A stretch of DNA of 64,000 nt from contig SGBB01000002.1 in NCBI GenBank assembly GCA_004195025.1, positions 1-64,000 on the forward strand, read 5' to 3'. Source of the DNA: Candidatus Acidulidesulfobacter diazotrophicus. GTDB taxonomy: Bacteria; SZUA-79; Acidulodesulfobacterales; Acidulodesulfobacteraceae. Numbering within the stretch: the first letter of the stretch is position 1; every line of letters starts with the position of its first letter. The notes under the pieces were generated by a model. It had not been told where the DNA came from. It saw only the letters and a program-made list of their open reading frames with translations, and did not search any database. This document shows, piece after piece, positions 63,478 to 64,000 of this stretch. The translations under genes and the position numbers were made by a program.

Positions 63478-64000
63478 ATGGACGAAAATAAATTAATTTC
63501 AGAATTGAAAAAAGATATGACTAATGCTGCCGAAGCTTATAAAAATGAACTTTCCAGAATTAGAACAGGCAGAGCTTCCGCGGCGTTAGTGGATAATATT
63601 ACAATTGAATATTTTGGAGCATTGTCCCCCTTAATAAGGCTTGCATCCGTTTCTATTCCCGACAGCAGAACTATAATGATTAGTCCATGGGATATAAACT
63701 CTCTCGGGAGCATAGAAAAAGCTATACAAAAACACGATTCATCTTTAAATCCTTCTAATAACGGCAAAAGTATTACAATACTTATTCCGCAGCTTACGGA
63801 AGAAAGAAGAAAAGATATCAATAAACAAATTAGCAAGATGTCGGAATCTATGAAACAGGAATTGCGCAATATTAGGCGTATATCTAACGATAAAATAAAA
63901 TCTGCCGAAAAAGAAAAAGCAATAGATGAAGATAAATCATTTAAACTGCAGAAAAAAGTTCAGGAATTAACGGATTCTTATATAGAAGAAATTGTTAAAA
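63478..64000 (+). CDS. frr: Ribosome recycling factor, cut by the window edge
   Basis: Opens MDENKLISELKKDMTNAAEAYKNELSRIRTGRASAALVDNI and continues YFGALSPLIRLASVSIPD, then a helical TEERRKDINKQISKM stretch; this is RRF, which splits post-termination ribosomes. 174 codons are visible of about 185, with the reading frame open to the last base of the window. AAAGGAATT precedes the ATG at 63478. Follows pyrH by 86 bp. Confidence 0.97.
   Translation, partial: MDENKLISELKKDMTNAAEAYKNELSRIRTGRASAALVDNITIEYFGALSPLIRLASVSIPDSRTIMISPWDINSLGSIEKAIQKHDSSLNPSNNGKSITILIPQLTEERRKDINKQISKMSESMKQELRNIRRISNDKIKSAEKEKAIDEDKSFKLQKKVQELTDSYIEEIVK

Overview
The window is about 64 kb of very AT-rich (by eye roughly 30% GC), gene-dense bacterial chromosome from a Gram-negative organism: it carries a TolQ-TolR-TolA-TolB-CpoB cluster, a lipoprotein signal, an O-antigen ligase-type polymerase and a polyprenyl-phosphate sugar transferase. 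Gene content (adenosylcobalamin-type ribonucleotide reductase, LbpA-like lipoyl carrier, hemerythrin and DUF2249 proteins, GH57 glycogen enzymes, TreT with DUF5752) suggests an anaerobic or microaerophilic deltaproteobacterium-like lineage. An acidophilic sulfur-cycling group such as the Acidulodesulfobacterales is my best guess, but this is inference from gene content and base composition only. Many proteins carry Asn/Lys/Asp-rich low-complexity inserts, which fits the base composition.

Layout. 1-6.4 kb: a Usp/KdpD-like fragment, a large RecD2-type helicase, pyruvate kinase, a 241-bp element with perfect 19-bp inverted ends, and a small acidic-tailed protein. 6.9 kb: tRNA-Ser(GCU). 7-9 kb: TreT plus DUF5752 (minus strand). 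9.1-12.8 kb: a DUF59 protein, a heme-copper-oxidase-I/NnrS-like membrane protein, a TPR protein, a double-DUF2249 protein and a hemerythrin, bracketed by two CRP/FNR-family-like operator candidates. 13.4-17.1 kb: LbpA-like lipoyl protein, thioredoxin-like protein and a heme c-GGDEF-EAL sensor. 17.3-21.6 kb: a secreted protein, class II RNR and a 42-residue rubredoxin. 22-26.9 kb: the Tol cluster, with no pal. 27-34.2 kb: a minus-strand run fxsA-panD-glpK-tsaD-rsmA-amidohydrolase-panC. 34.5-44 kb: a glycogen/alpha-glucan cluster (DUF4912 protein, three GH57 enzymes, glycogen synthase). 44.2-47.1 kb: surface polysaccharide genes. 47.06-47.4 kb: a decayed IS200/IS605-type element with an orphan omega-RNA-like end. 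47.5-60.7 kb: aconitase, NAD kinase, RecN, N-acetylglutamate-synthase-like GNAT, rhodanese, PEP-synthase/PPDK regulator, PmbA, SecA, ArgJ and a polysaccharide deacetylase. 60.8-64 kb: rpsB, a MITE-like insertion, tsf, pyrH and the start of frr, cut by the window edge.

The most interesting non-genic signals are: a family of about 240-250-bp MITE-like elements (three full-size copies, plus solo ends) with inverted termini and a shared core, one of them splitting rpsB from tsf; an IS605 remnant that appears to keep the guide-RNA end without a transposase or TnpB gene; repeated direct duplications of gene 3' tails in the rubredoxin-Tol region; and several simple tandem repeats plus a 13-G run. 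The most interesting functional grouping is the hemerythrin/DUF2249/DUF59/HCO-like cluster with matching operator candidates, which may be a nitrosative or oxygen stress module. No CRISPR array, rRNA gene or intact transposase was found.
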